Of a stretch of 64,000 bases of DNA, positions 1-8,245 are shown one piece after another. Within the stretch, counting starts at the first letter, position 1, and every line of letters begins with the position of its first letter. The notes under the pieces were generated by a model that was not told where the DNA came from, ran no database searches, and saw only the letters and a program-made list of their open reading frames with translations. The DNA is from Pseudomonas californiensis (GTDB lineage: Bacteria; Pseudomonadota; Gammaproteobacteria; Pseudomonadales; Pseudomonadaceae), in assembly GCF_021147775.1 (NCBI RefSeq), contig NZ_JAGTPK010000027.1, positions 1 through 64,000 of the forward strand, in the 5' to 3' direction. A program made the translations under genes and the position numbers.

Positions 1-191
1 CAGCGGCAAGCGGGCGGCGGCGATCATGAGTTTGATCCAATCGGCGCGCATGAATGGGCACGATCCGTATGCCTATCTTAAAGATGTGCTGGCGCGGTTG
101 CCGACGCAGCGAGCGAGTGAGATTGAGCAACTGCTGCCGCATCAGTGGGTATCTGCCTAAGTCGTGCAAGGTGACTTCGGCGGACGCTTAC
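1..191 (+). mobile_element. IS66-family element, right-hand end (partial, cut by window start)
   Basis: The coding part (2-160) is the C-terminus of an IS66 TnpC transposase. It is followed by 31 non-coding bases ending in CGCTTAC at 185-191, which reads as the outer end of an IS66 terminal inverted repeat. The last 20 bases (172-191) match 17 of 20 positions of the sequence at 4988-5007, the far end of the third IS66 copy in this window, and that supports the boundary. The rest of the element lies before the window. Confidence 0.75.
2..160 (+). CDS. tnpC: IS66 transposase TnpC, C-terminal fragment (5' end outside window)
   Basis: Fifty-two codons from base 2 to the TAA at 158-160 give the conserved tail of IS66 transposases: SGKRAAAIMSLI, then NGHDPYAYLKDVL, then LPTQRASEIEQLLPH. 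The same motifs recur in the two other IS66 copies in this window (1039-1442 and 2759-3559). The catalytic core is not in view, so whether the full gene is intact cannot be told. It belongs to the DDE transposase of a cut-and-paste element. Confidence 0.85.
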   Translation, partial: SGKRAAAIMSLIQSARMNGHDPYAYLKDVLARLPTQRASEIEQLLPHQWVSA

Positions 192-218
192 CATGCATCG
201 ACGTGGCAAGTTTGCAGG

Positions 219-503
219 ATGGAACTGCGCGTCACTGACGTGCTGAAACATCCTTATCTGCAACTGCAGGCTCAGGTTTTGAAGGTAAACCCGGCATCGC
301 CCACTGTGGAATGTCCTGAAGAAGGCGCCAGCCTCACCTTCACACCGGAGACTGCTGACTATCAAAATCAGCTTCCGCGTCGAAAATGGCCCATAAAAGG
401 CCAGTCTGTACGTGTCAAGTACCGGTATCTGGATGGCCTGTGCAAAGGCGACGGGAACAGTTACGAGTGCCGGATAAAGCACTACCCGGTGGTCAGTCCT
501 TGA
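219..503 (+). CDS. small hypothetical protein next to the IS66 end
   Basis: A 94-residue protein starting at ATG 219, 28 bases beyond the IS66 end at 191. I do not recognise a named domain. The composition looks like a real folded protein: two cysteines in the C-terminal part (CKGDG and ECRI) and a basic segment rich in Tyr and Arg (VKYRYLDG). The reading frame is open upstream into the IS end, so the true N-terminus may have been lost on insertion. There is no clear Shine-Dalgarno sequence before ATG 219. It is probably a minor chromosomal or island gene. Confidence 0.45.
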   Translation: MELRVTDVLKHPYLQLQAQVLKVNPASPTVECPEEGASLTFTPETADYQNQLPRRKWPIKGQSVRVKYRYLDGLCKGDGNSYECRIKHYPVVSP

Positions 504-1032
504 TCGGCGTGCGTACGGATGTCTGTTGGTGTTCTGGTGCGACGTGTTGTAATCAGTGATCGAAAATCAAGTGACACCGGGTGCACCACTCTTCTGCGTC
601 GCTCCTGTTCATCGGAAAGCGGAGGACGGGGTTTCTTTCATCAGCAACCGCCAGAACCAACGCGTATTTTATATATCGATGTTTGATGTCGAAGGGGGGA
701 AAGCAGGTGCCTGAGGCATCGTATATGCGAGAAAAGCCGCCCGACACCCTCCTCACCTATAGCTGTACCCACTCAGTGTTCGTGGAAAACAGGTCCGCTC
801 TTACGCTTTCACCGAGGACATATCATTGAACGACTCAATACACTTGGAAAACCTGCGCGGCCGCTTCAACTCTGGAGAACGATGGAGTTTGCTTTCTTCT
901 GGGGTAAGCGTCTGCCAAACACATCTTGTTTGATCACCACTTTCTGCCTGGCTTCAGGGAATTTTCACCGCAGATACCCCGAGCCCTATGAATGGTTATT
1001 ATGCCTGTGATTACGCTTCGCTGATCAACGTC
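504..1032. other. stretch without a supported gene
   Basis: This stretch lies between the small hypothetical gene and the second IS66 remnant. Short open frames exist (for example 581-829 on the plus strand), but they lack family resemblance and good ribosome binding sites. I see no hrp box, tRNA or strong hairpin. It is most likely relic sequence between successive insertions. Confidence 0.4.
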
Positions 1033-1472
1033 CTTTTACGGCGCCGCATACGACAAGAAAAAGTCCCAGTGATGAATATGCTGCATGTCTGGATGATCGC
1101 CCAGCGTGACCTCGTGTCCGCAGGCTGGGCCATCAGCGGAGCACTCGACTATTTCCTGAAACGCTGGGCAGCCCTGTCGCGCTATCTTGATGACGGGGCC
1201 GTACCCATAGATAACAATTGGGCCGAAAACCAAATCAGACCATGGGCTCTTGGTCGCAAGAACTGGCTCCTTGCATGCTCGCTACGCAGTGGGAAACGGG
1301 CGGCGGCAATCATGAGTCTGATCCAGACTGCTCGGCTGAATGGCCATGATCCGTATGTTTATCTGAAGGAGATTCTCACGCGCCTGCCGACGCAGCGAGC
1401 TAGTGAGATCAGTTGCTACCGCATAATTGGCAACCGGTTTAATCACGCAAGGCGTGATGGCCGAATGCATAC
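1033..1472 (+). mobile_element. IS66-family remnant (3' part only)
   Basis: Homology to IS66 starts near 1033-1042 (LRRRI) and runs through the tnpC stop at 1442. A degenerate terminal repeat follows, with GCAAGG soon after the stop and an end reading GCATAC at about 1472. The whole 5' half of the element (tnpA, tnpB and the N-terminal two-thirds of tnpC) is missing. This remnant forms the left border of the hopZ1 cassette; the hrp box starts 34 bases after it. Confidence 0.7.
1039..1442 (+). pseudogene. tnpC: IS66 transposase TnpC remnant (truncated, frameshifted)
   Basis: The reading frame gives RRRIRQEK, MLHVWMIAQ, the IS66 signature around IDNNWAENQIRPWALGRKNW (which carries the catalytic glutamate), SGKRAAAIMSLI and LPTQRASEI. 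Directly after RASEI one base is missing. In the shifted frame the expected tail QLLPHNW reappears and ends at TAA 1440-1442. One residue is also lost after QEK compared with the copy at 2759-3559. With no N-terminus and a 3' frameshift the gene cannot be functional. Confidence 0.85.
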
Positions 1473-1505
1473 ATTTCTGCAGCGCTTCCTTAAGGTTTTC
1501 ACAAT

Positions 1506-1534
1506 GGAACCAGTCAATGATGATGCGCCACACA
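1506..1534 (+). promoter_or_regulatory. hrp box (HrpL-dependent promoter) of hopZ1
   Basis: GGAACC (1506-1511), a 16-base spacer, then CCACACA (1528-1534). This is a perfect match to the HrpL sigma-factor promoter consensus GGAACC-N15/16-CCACNNA. It lies 36 bases before the hopZ1 start codon, a normal distance. It is the only full match I found on either strand of the window. Confidence 0.93.
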
Positions 1535-1570
1535 TTGCTTCGAAACGTTTACCTTTATGAGGAGTTCAAG

Positions 1571-2674
1571 ATGGGAAATGTATGCGTCGGCGGATCTCGA
1601 ATGTCGCACCAGGTCCATTCGCCTGACCGTGCGGACACACCTCCTCGAAGCGAGCGCAACACTCCGGATCGCAGGCAGAGAGCGGCAGGCGACGCAGAGA
1701 GAACTCAAAGCATGCGACTGCAGCAGAAAATAAACGATTTGAAACCTTACGTACGGCACGCACGAGGTCCAATTAAAGCTTATGGCCAAGCAGCCCTTGA
1801 CCGTGCATCAGGAAAGAAGACAAGTGTAAGTTTTGCACAACTGGACGCGACCCATCTCGACGCAATGGTCGACATCGAGAATCAACGTAATCCGGGCCTT
1901 AACCTCAGTCACTTCAGAGACCACAAGGAGCTCATTAAGGCAATCCAAAGCGGTGGCCCCAACTCGTTTCGGGCAATATTCCCACAAACCAGCCCGGAAA
2001 CAGGACAGACAGTCAAGCATCACGTCATGGCTGATGTACGCCTGCACCAAGGTGGCGCTCCAACCATAATAATTACAGAGCCAGCCGTTATTGTCGGTCC
2101 ACGCTATCAACAACTTCAACGGCACAATCTGACCCTGGAAGATTTAAGCGAGAGCGGAGTACCCCTCTCGCAGGTCGCCATTATCGAGACACAGGCGCAA
2201 AAAACGAACGACGATTGCGTTATGTACTCACTGAATTACGCGATCAAAGCCCATAAAAATGCAGCTCAATTTGACGACATTCATCATGGTCTTCAGCACG
2301 GCACTTTATCGACCGAATCCGAGTCCAGGGCGCGGACCACTCTTGGCGCCCTTGAAGCAAAAAGCTCAATGATGCATGAAGGTGCTCATGCAGCATTTGG
2401 CGCTGATGTTCTGCCGGTGGATTTTTATAAGCATGGCGCTTCGCTGACGCAAGCAAAACAGCTGATGAAGCGGCCAGATGGACGTATGGCTGGAAGAGTC
2501 AACAGCGAAGGTCACAGTGAAGCTGAAAACCTAGTTCAACGCAACCAGGCATTCCGCGTGAAGCGCAGAGAGCTACTCGACGATAAGACGCCGTCGAATA
2601 CCCAGTTCAGCGCGTCCATCGACGGCTTTAGACTACAGGAAATCAAACGAGTACTTGCCGAAGAACAGCGCTAA
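1571..2674 (+). CDS. hopZ1: type III effector HopZ1 (YopJ-family acetyltransferase)
   Basis: A 367-residue protein starting at ATG 1571, with GAGGAG six bases upstream. I recognise it as HopZ1 of the YopJ/HopZ family, acetyltransferases injected into plant cells by the Hrp type III system. The N-terminus MGNVC carries the Gly2 needed for N-myristoylation and plasma-membrane targeting. His150, Glu170 and Cys216 sit at exactly the positions of the HopZ1a catalytic triad. The family lysine in DFYKHG is at 287, against 289 as I remember it for HopZ1a, which implies a two-residue deletion between 217 and 287, probably near ALEAKSSMM (260-268). Expression should depend on HrpL through the box at 1506-1534. 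IS66 sequences lie on both sides, consistent with horizontal acquisition. I cannot assign allele a, b or c with certainty. Confidence 0.95.
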   Translation: MGNVCVGGSRMSHQVHSPDRADTPPRSERNTPDRRQRAAGDAERTQSMRLQQKINDLKPYVRHARGPIKAYGQAALDRASGKKTSVSFAQLDATHLDAMVDIENQRNPGLNLSHFRDHKELIKAIQSGGPNSFRAIFPQTSPETGQTVKHHVMADVRLHQGGAPTIIITEPAVIVGPRYQQLQRHNLTLEDLSESGVPLSQVAIIETQAQKTNDDCVMYSLNYAIKAHKNAAQFDDIHHGLQHGTLSTESESRARTTLGALEAKSSMMHEGAHAAFGADVLPVDFYKHGASLTQAKQLMKRPDGRMAGRVNSEGHSEAENLVQRNQAFRVKRRELLDDKTPSNTQFSASIDGFRLQEIKRVLAEEQR

Positions 2675-2758
2675 CGACAAAAAATCGTGGGCCCGGGTCA
2701 ATATAGAGAACGGCGTTAAGGGGTGGATAGAGATAACAGAAAAGTAAGCGAACTCGCA

Positions 2759-4172
2759 TTACAGGTTGGGTAACGGCAACCAGTTATGCGGCAATAACTC
2801 GGAGATCTTACTGGCGCGCTGCGTCGGCAGCCGCGTCAGTACATCTTTGAGATACGCATAAGGATCGTGCCCATTCAGACGTGCAGACCGGATCAAACTC
2901 ATGATAGCTGCCGCACGTTTTCCGCTGCGTAGCGACCCTGCGAAGAGCCAATTTTTACGTCCAAGAGCCCAAGGTCTGATTTGGTTCTCACACCAGTTGT
3001 TATCTATGGGTACCGCCCCGTCATCTAGGTAACGCGATAGCGCTGCCCAGCGTTTCAGGCTGTAATCAAGTGCTCTGCTGATGGCCGAGCGTTCGGGCAC
3101 CAGGTCACCCTGGGCGATCATCCAAGCATGCAGCATCTTCATCACTGGGGCAGCTTTTTCTTGCTTTATTCGGCGCCGTAAATTCGGCTCTAGGTCGCGG
3201 ACTTCTCTTTCAATTTCGTACAACAACTGGATATGGCGCAGGGCCTGCTCACCAGCGTGGCTGGGGCTGAAGTCAAAAACCACCGCTGTCACGTCCGAGA
3301 ACTGGCTGGTGGCGTAGGCCCAGACATAGGAGCGGTGAGTTTTCTTTGTTCCCGGCATGAGCATCTGTACCGGTGTTTCATCGGCGTGGATAACCTGCTG
3401 CCCGAGTACAACTTCGCGTAGCGCATCGACCAGCGGCTGCAACTGCACGCCCGTCACGCCAACCCATTGAGCTAATGGTTGAGCGTGGAATCGCCAGGCC
3501 CGCTCGACCGAAGATCGATTCCTGACGGTAAAGCGGAAGATGGTCAGCAAACTTGGCAATCATGACCTGGGCCAGCAGCCCGGCGGTCGGGATACCTTTA
3601 TCGATGGTCTGCGCCGGAATCGGTGCTTGGATGAGCGTTTCGCAGTCATTGCAGGCCCATTTGCCACGCACATGACGTTCAACGCTAAACACGCCGGGCA
3701 CGTAGTCCAGCTTCTCGCTGACGTCCTCGCCGATGCGCTTAAGGGCTCAGCCGCATGGGCAGTGAGTGTTGTCTGGCTCGTGATTGATCAGGGTGCGTGG
3801 AAACTCAGCCGGTAATGCCGTGCGCTTGGGCTTCTGCTTTTTCTCGGTCGGCGTTATCACTGCCTGCAAGCTTTGAAGCTCTGCTTCAATTGCCGCGATA
3901 TCGGTGTCAATCAGGTCATCGAGCAAACTGGCCTGCTCAGAATTCATTTGCTCGCTACGCTTGGCAAACTTCAAGCGCTTGAGCTGTGCGATCTCGAAGG
4001 TCAGCTTTTCGATCAACGTTTGGTCGCGGTGGAGCTTCTTTCCCAGGGTTTCGACTGTCTTGCCAAGAGTATCGACCTGACGGTCGAGCGTCTAGACACG
4101 CAGTATCAACTGCGCCGCCAAGGCGCGCAGCTGTTCAGGAGTCAGATGATCGATAATTGGGAGCGAAGTCAT
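2759..4172 (-). pseudogene. tnpC: IS66 transposase TnpC, inactivated
   Basis: Reading starts at ATG 4172 (MTSLPIIDHL) and is interrupted by TAG at 4092-4094. It continues through the coiled-coil N-terminal region (EKLTFEIAQLKRLKFAKRSEQM) to a second stop, TGA at 3747-3749, in the zinc-finger-like CPCG segment. Beyond that the frame resumes (VSEKLDYVPGVFSVERHVRGKWAC) and shifts near 3480 into the frame carrying the DDE core (HADETPVQM, DFSPSH, NNWCENQIRPWALGRKNW) and the C-terminus. Two nonsense changes and a frameshift make transposition by this copy alone impossible. Confidence 0.88.
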
Positions 4173-4233
4173 GGTGCCGATTTTGCCAGAGCCGACCATT
4201 CACAACGATAGACCGATAGGCTAATAGCCGGCA

Positions 4234-4569
4234 TTAAAGCAGTATGATCGAGCCTCCAGAACCTGCGTGTTGCCATGGCAGACCAAGCACTAATGCCTGA
4301 AGTTGCTCAGTATCCAGTTCCATCTGAGAACCGTGGCGAATGCCAGGCCAGTGGAACTTGCCTTGGTTCAACCGACGTGCCGCCAGCCATATTCCGAAGC
4401 CGTCATGCACCAGCACTTTCATGCGATTGGCGCGGCAGTTGGCGAACAGATAAGTACAGTGCGGCTGCGCCGCACCGAACACCGCTATCAGCTTGGCCAA
4501 TGCCGTCTCGGTACCGGCGCGCATATCCATCGGTTCGGTGGCGAGCCAGATGGCGTCGATGCGGATCAT
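4234..4569 (-). CDS. tnpB: IS66 accessory protein TnpB (Orf2)
   Basis: A 111-residue protein with the hallmarks of IS66 Orf2/TnpB: IWLATEPMDMRAGTETAL, YLFANCRANRMKVLVHDGFGIWLAARRL and KFHWP. The length is normal for the family and I see no disruption. TnpB is needed together with TnpA and TnpC for IS66 transposition, but its molecular role is unsettled. Its start overlaps the end of tnpA, as is usual. It is the only intact reading frame of this copy. Confidence 0.9.
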   Translation of the reverse strand: MIRIDAIWLATEPMDMRAGTETALAKLIAVFGAAQPHCTYLFANCRANRMKVLVHDGFGIWLAARRLNQGKFHWPGIRHGSQMELDTEQLQALVLGLPWQHAGSGGSIILL

Positions 4570-4903
4570 CGCAAACGGTCGCGAAGAAAGGTCACGCAGA
4601 CAGCAGCACTTTCATTTGGCCAGTTCACTTTAACGGTGCCCCGAGGGTGCTGGATCTCAACATATATATTCGATGACGCTGCGTGCGAACTTGCTCCGGC
4701 CACCGGCATGGGCGATGGAATAAATGCATGTTGCAGCGCCGTGCTGTTCTGCGTTTGCAGGCGAATCCATTTGTGGACGAGGTTTGCATTGAGGCTATGG
4801 CTGAGCGCGATGCTTGCAATCGAAGCGCTGGGCTGGGCTGGGCACACTCTTGAATGACCTGGGCTTTGAAGGACTTGGAATAGGAACGGCGTGTTGGCTG
4901 CAT
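4566..4903 (-). pseudogene. tnpA: IS66 TnpA (Orf1), frameshifted
   Basis: From ATG 4903 the frame reads MQPTRRSYSKSFKAQVIQEC, the start of an IS66 OrfA/TnpA helix-turn-helix protein. Near 4835-4845, within a short run of GGGCT repeats, it loses frame. The proper continuation (SASIASIALSHSLNANLVHKWIR) lies in another frame and ends at 4566, overlapping the tnpB start. A slippage-type indel in the GGGCT repeat is the simplest cause. If the host uses programmed frameshifting here the protein could still be made, but I see no classic slippery heptamer. Confidence 0.75.
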
Positions 4904-4936
4904 GAAATACCCGCTTAAAAGGCTAGAACTGGTGCC

Positions 4937-4953
4937 CACTTAAAATTTAAGTG
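4937..4953. promoter_or_regulatory. palindrome upstream of IS66 tnpA
   Basis: CACTTAAA and TTTAAGTG form perfect 8-base arms around a single central A. It sits 34 bases upstream of the tnpA start inside the IS66 right end, so it could be a promoter or operator for the element's own operon. No factor can be named from sequence. Confidence 0.35.
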
Positions 4954-5007
4954 CACACCATGTCCTGGCTTTGCGGGGCTGGGCAGATGACTTGGCCGGA
5001 CGGTTAC

Positions 5008-5485
5008 TTTCTGGGGGCACCAGCGCAGCAAAGCCGCCGTCAAGGCCTCTTGCTTCAGCCAGTGGTACGAGGCCGGGTTCATTGTCGAGGGGCAGCATTA
5101 TCCGACCGCCGAGCACTTCATGATGGCCGAGAAAGCGGCCTTGTTCGACGATCAGGACATCCGTGCGCAAGTACTCGAGGCACCTACGCCCAACGCCGCC
5201 AAAGCACTTGGCCGCAGCGTGCGCGGCTTCAACGACAAGATCTGGCTGCAACACCGATACGACATCGTCGTCCGGGCGAACCAGGCCAAGTTCTCTCAGA
5301 ATCCAGAACTGAAGGAATATCTTCTGCAAACGGGCTCGTGCGTTATCGTCGAAGCCAGTCCGGTCGATACCATCTGGGGCATAGGGCTCGCGCAGGACAA
5401 CGTGGATGCCAATGATCCAAACCTGTGGAAAGGGCTGAATCTACTGGGGTTTGCGCTGATGCAGGTGCGGGACGGAACGCACTGA
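5008..5485 (+). pseudogene. NADAR-family protein, 5' end removed by IS66
   Basis: From 5009 the frame reads FWGHQRSKAAVKASCFSQWY, then EGQHYPTAEHFMMAEKAALF and onwards to TGA at 5483-5485. This is a NADAR (RibX/YbiA-like) domain. Members hydrolyse N-glycosidic bonds in riboflavin-pathway intermediates or ADP-ribose-like nucleotides. The domain is nearly complete (about 158 residues), but its first codons coincide with the IS66 end at 5007, the frame hits TGA at 4988, and no start codon precedes FWGH. ATG 5120 is internal to the domain, so a shorter product would lack the N-terminal third. I infer insertional inactivation. Confidence 0.7.
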
Positions 5486-5601
5486 ATCCGTCCCCCTGAG
5501 GACGATCAATTCGACCCTGAGCCGGTCAGAAACGCTGATTGATAGCGCAGATGCAGGGCCTGCGAATGCCTGCTCTGCAGATTCCATCAGGATCAACCGC
5601 A

Positions 5602-6654
5602 TCAAGTACTGGCGCGATCAACAAGAGTAAAACCGGTGTCGATACGAACTGGACTGATACCGGGCGTTTGCTCTAGAAACCGGTCAAGCAAGGCCTGGGC
5701 TACTTGCAGACCAATGCGATTGCCGTCGACGCGAACCGTGGACAGCGCTGGATAAACATGAGCCGCGCTGCTGAGATCGCCGAAACCCATGACCGCCAGG
5801 TCATCAGGGACTCGCAGCCCTCGACTGGCTGCCTCGGCCAGGACACCCTGCGCGACAGTGTCCGAACTGCAGACCACCACGTCGCTGCTGACGCCGCGGT
5901 CGAGCAGAGCCGCCAGCCCGTCGCGCCCCACTTGCAATGTCGCGGGAGGCGACAGCAGTTCTATTGGAACATCAGTGATGCCGTGCTTCTTGAGTTCGGC
6001 GATCAGACTGTCGCAACGGCGCAGCCCGCGAGGGTCACTGATAGCTACTACAGAGAAGCGCTTATAGCCTTTGCGCAGCAGATGCCGAGCGATTTCTTCA
6101 CCCACGTGTTCATGGGAAAACCCTACCAGCATGTCGATAGGGTCTTCACTCAAATCCCACGCCTCGACAACCGGAATCCCCGCCTGGGCCAAACGGATAC
6201 GACTGGATTCAGTGTGCAATGTGCCGGTCAGCACGATGCCATCCGGCCGTCGTCCCAATACCGCTTCCAGCAGTTTTTCTTCCTGCTCGGCGTCGTACCC
6301 GGTCAAGCCCAGAAGCGTTTGATACCCGGCCCGAGTCAAGCGATCCATCAGGGCCTGAACCGTATCCGCGAAAATGCTGTTGGCGATGGTTGGCAAAAAG
6401 ATCGCTACCAGCCGACTTCTGTTACTCGCCAGCCCACCGGCCAGCATGTTGGAAACGTACCCGGTCTTGCGTACCGCTTCACGGACCTTTTCGCGGGTGT
6501 CCTCACTTACCAGGTCAGGCCGATGCAATGCGCGCGAAACGGTCATGGGCGACACGCCAGCCACTTTGGCGACATCGATCAGCGTGAGACTGGAGGCCTT
6601 TTTCGGCACGGACGACAGCGTCTGCCTGGCAGGCCTGACTGGTTTTTTCGGCAT
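5602..6654 (-). CDS. LacI/GntR-type transcriptional repressor
   Basis: A 350-residue LacI-family regulator. After a basic leader it has the helix-turn-helix and hinge (TLIDVAKVAGVSPMTVSRAL, then the NMLAGGLASNRS hinge), followed by a periplasmic-binding-protein-like effector domain. ATG 6654 is preferred because GGA precedes it at a proper distance; a GTG 21 bases earlier (6675) is possible. The neighbouring gene in the same direction is a sugar-acid dehydratase, so the inducer is probably an aldarate or a related sugar acid. Two copies of an ideal LacI-type palindrome lie upstream of that gene (8164-8179 and 8232-8245). Confidence 0.9.
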   Translation of the reverse strand: MPKKPVRPARQTLSSVPKKASSLTLIDVAKVAGVSPMTVSRALHRPDLVSEDTREKVREAVRKTGYVSNMLAGGLASNRSRLVAIFLPTIANSIFADTVQALMDRLTRAGYQTLLGLTGYDAEQEEKLLEAVLGRRPDGIVLTGTLHTESSRIRLAQAGIPVVEAWDLSEDPIDMLVGFSHEHVGEEIARHLLRKGYKRFSVVAISDPRGLRRCDSLIAELKKHGITDVPIELLSPPATLQVGRDGLAALLDRGVSSDVVVCSSDTVAQGVLAEAASRGLRVPDDLAVMGFGDLSSAAHVYPALSTVRVDGNRIGLQVAQALLDRFLEQTPGISPVRIDTGFTLVDRAST

Positions 6655-6855
6655 GACGGATTCCGGATTCGGCACTGAAGAGCTGATACAGCCCTGATGC
6701 GATTGCGCGAGAGGAATTTAACAAAGCCTGGGCAGACACGCACCCTGTTAAATCCCGAGGCGCTCAGGCAGCGAGCAGCACATGCGTCGTAATCGCATTG
6801 AGCGCCCTTGTAACCGGCGCTCCCTTTCATGCTTCAGACAAACTGGAAATGCCGA

Positions 6856-8016
6856 TCAGGCACGCGACCCAACCTCCGCAACTTGAGCAGTCCAGGCCTG
6901 GACCTGCCCGCTCAGCGACAGCCCCAGCCCCGGACGGGTTGGCACCAGCATGCGACCGTCGCGGGTTTCCAGGCGTTCGTTGAACAGCGGTTCCAGCCAC
7001 TCGAAATGTTCGACCCACGGCTCGGTCGGATATGCAGCGGCCAGGTGCACATGCAGTTCCATGGCAAAGTGCGGCGCAAGCATCACACCTGCGTGTTCGG
7101 CCATGGCGGCGACTTTCAGATACGGTGTGATGCCGCCAACCCGTGGTGCATCGGGCATGAGAAAATCGGCGCCACGCAGTCTGATGAACTCGGCATGTTC
7201 GGCCACACTGGTGAGCATTTCTCCGGTCGCGATCGGGGTATCGAATTGCTGCGCAAGGGCGGCGTGACCTTCGGCGTCGTAACAATCCAGCGGCTCTTCG
7301 ATCCAGACCAGATTGAACTCCTCGAAGCGCCGGCACATGCGCTGCGCGGTCGGACGATCCCACTGTTGATTGGCGTCCACCATCAACGGAAAGTCGTCTC
7401 CCAGATGTTTGCGCACCGTCGCCACACGATGCAGATCCAGGGCGCAATCAGGCTGTCCGACCTTGAGTTTGATACCGCCAATACCCTTTTCCCGTGACAG
7501 GTCGGTGTTGCGCAGCAACTGATCCAGCGGCGTATGCAAAAAGCCGCCAGACGTGTTGTAGCAACGCACCGAGTCGCGATGCGCGCCCAAAAGACGAGCC
7601 AGTGACAGATTGGCGCGCTTGGCTTTCAGGTCCCACAGTGCCACGTCAAACGCGCCGATCGCCTGGGTCGACAATCCGCTGCGCCCCACTGAAGCCCCGG
7701 CCCAGCACAGCTTGGTCCACAGTTTGGAGATGTCGCTGGGGTTTTCGCCGATCAACGCTGGCGCAATTTCTCTGGCGTGAGCGAACTGACCCGGACCACC
7801 TGCGCGTTTGGAGTAACTGAAACCGAGGCCGCGATGACCATCGCGAGTTTCGATCTCGGCCACCAGAATGGCGATTTCGGTCATCGGTTTCTGCCGCCCG
7901 GTGAGAACCTTTGCGTCGCTGATCGGGTTAGCCAGTGGCAGGAAAACCGAAGACACTTTGACCCAGGCAATCTGGTCATTGTCAGAGGATGCGTGATTTT
8001 GTTGTTGTACGGACAT
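6856..8016 (-). CDS. L-talarate/galactarate dehydratase-like enolase-superfamily enzyme
   Basis: A 386-residue protein from ATG 8016, preceded by an AGGAG ribosome site. It belongs to the mandelate racemase subgroup of the enolase superfamily. The catalytic KxK motif is Lys183-Leu-Lys185, the Mg2+ ligands are Asp214, Glu240 and Glu266, and the second base is His316 in APHFAME. The best family fit is L-talarate/galactarate dehydratase, which removes water from the aldarate to give 5-keto-4-deoxy-glucarate. The frame is open upstream to 8175, but that would cover the operator, so 8016 is chosen. It is probably controlled by the LacI-type protein next door. The exact substrate is inferred. Confidence 0.82.
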   Translation of the reverse strand: MSVQQQNHASSDNDQIAWVKVSSVFLPLANPISDAKVLTGRQKPMTEIAILVAEIETRDGHRGLGFSYSKRAGGPGQFAHAREIAPALIGENPSDISKLWTKLCWAGASVGRSGLSTQAIGAFDVALWDLKAKRANLSLARLLGAHRDSVRCYNTSGGFLHTPLDQLLRNTDLSREKGIGGIKLKVGQPDCALDLHRVATVRKHLGDDFPLMVDANQQWDRPTAQRMCRRFEEFNLVWIEEPLDCYDAEGHAALAQQFDTPIATGEMLTSVAEHAEFIRLRGADFLMPDAPRVGGITPYLKVAAMAEHAGVMLAPHFAMELHVHLAAAYPTEPWVEHFEWLEPLFNERLETRDGRMLVPTRPGLGLSLSGQVQAWTAQVAEVGSRA

Positions 8017-8163
8017 AGTGCTCTCCTGAGGTTTGAATGAAAGAGTGGCGCATGCATCAGGCTCTGTAATCCGCCAGGTCAGATTTTGCAGACTTGTCAG
8101 TGGCAAGCATCTTCGGGCTGTCATCGAGATCGTCGACTTCAAGACGCTCCAGCACAAAGCAAA

Positions 8164-8179
8164 ATGATTGCGCAATCAT
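8164..8179. promoter_or_regulatory. LacI-type operator, copy 1
   Basis: ATGATTGCGCAATCAT is a perfect 16-base palindrome with a central CG, the form expected for LacI-family operators. It lies 148 bases upstream of the dehydratase start (8016). Confidence 0.75.
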
Positions 8180-8231
8180 ACGAGATCAAAAAAAGGGGAT
8201 GCTAGTATTCAAGGCCCCGGGAATACTATAC

Positions 8232-8245
8232 TGATTGCGCAATCA
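8232..8245. promoter_or_regulatory. LacI-type operator, copy 2
   Basis: TGATTGCGCAATCA repeats the 14-base core of the palindrome at 8164-8179. The centre-to-centre distance is 67 bases, compatible with cooperative or looping binding by a LacI-family tetramer. The region between 8017 and 8435 otherwise shows no gene. Confidence 0.72.

Larger units (their letters stand above)
2744..5007 (-). mobile_element. IS66-family element, full length but decayed
   Basis: The complete tnpA-tnpB-tnpC order lies on the minus strand. The left limit is GTAAGCG at 2744-2750, just after the tnpC stop. The right limit is placed at 5007 because 4988-5007 matches 17 of 20 bases of the IS66 end at 172-191. tnpC carries two stop codons and a frameshift, and tnpA a frameshift; only tnpB is intact. 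The element starts 69 bases after the hopZ1 stop and its far end truncates a NADAR gene. No flanking 8-base duplication could be confirmed by eye. Confidence 0.8.

Noticed and set aside
581..829. 82-residue open frame between IS66 fragments
   Set aside because: No ribosome site of note, no homology I can recognise, and atypical composition; not supported as a gene.
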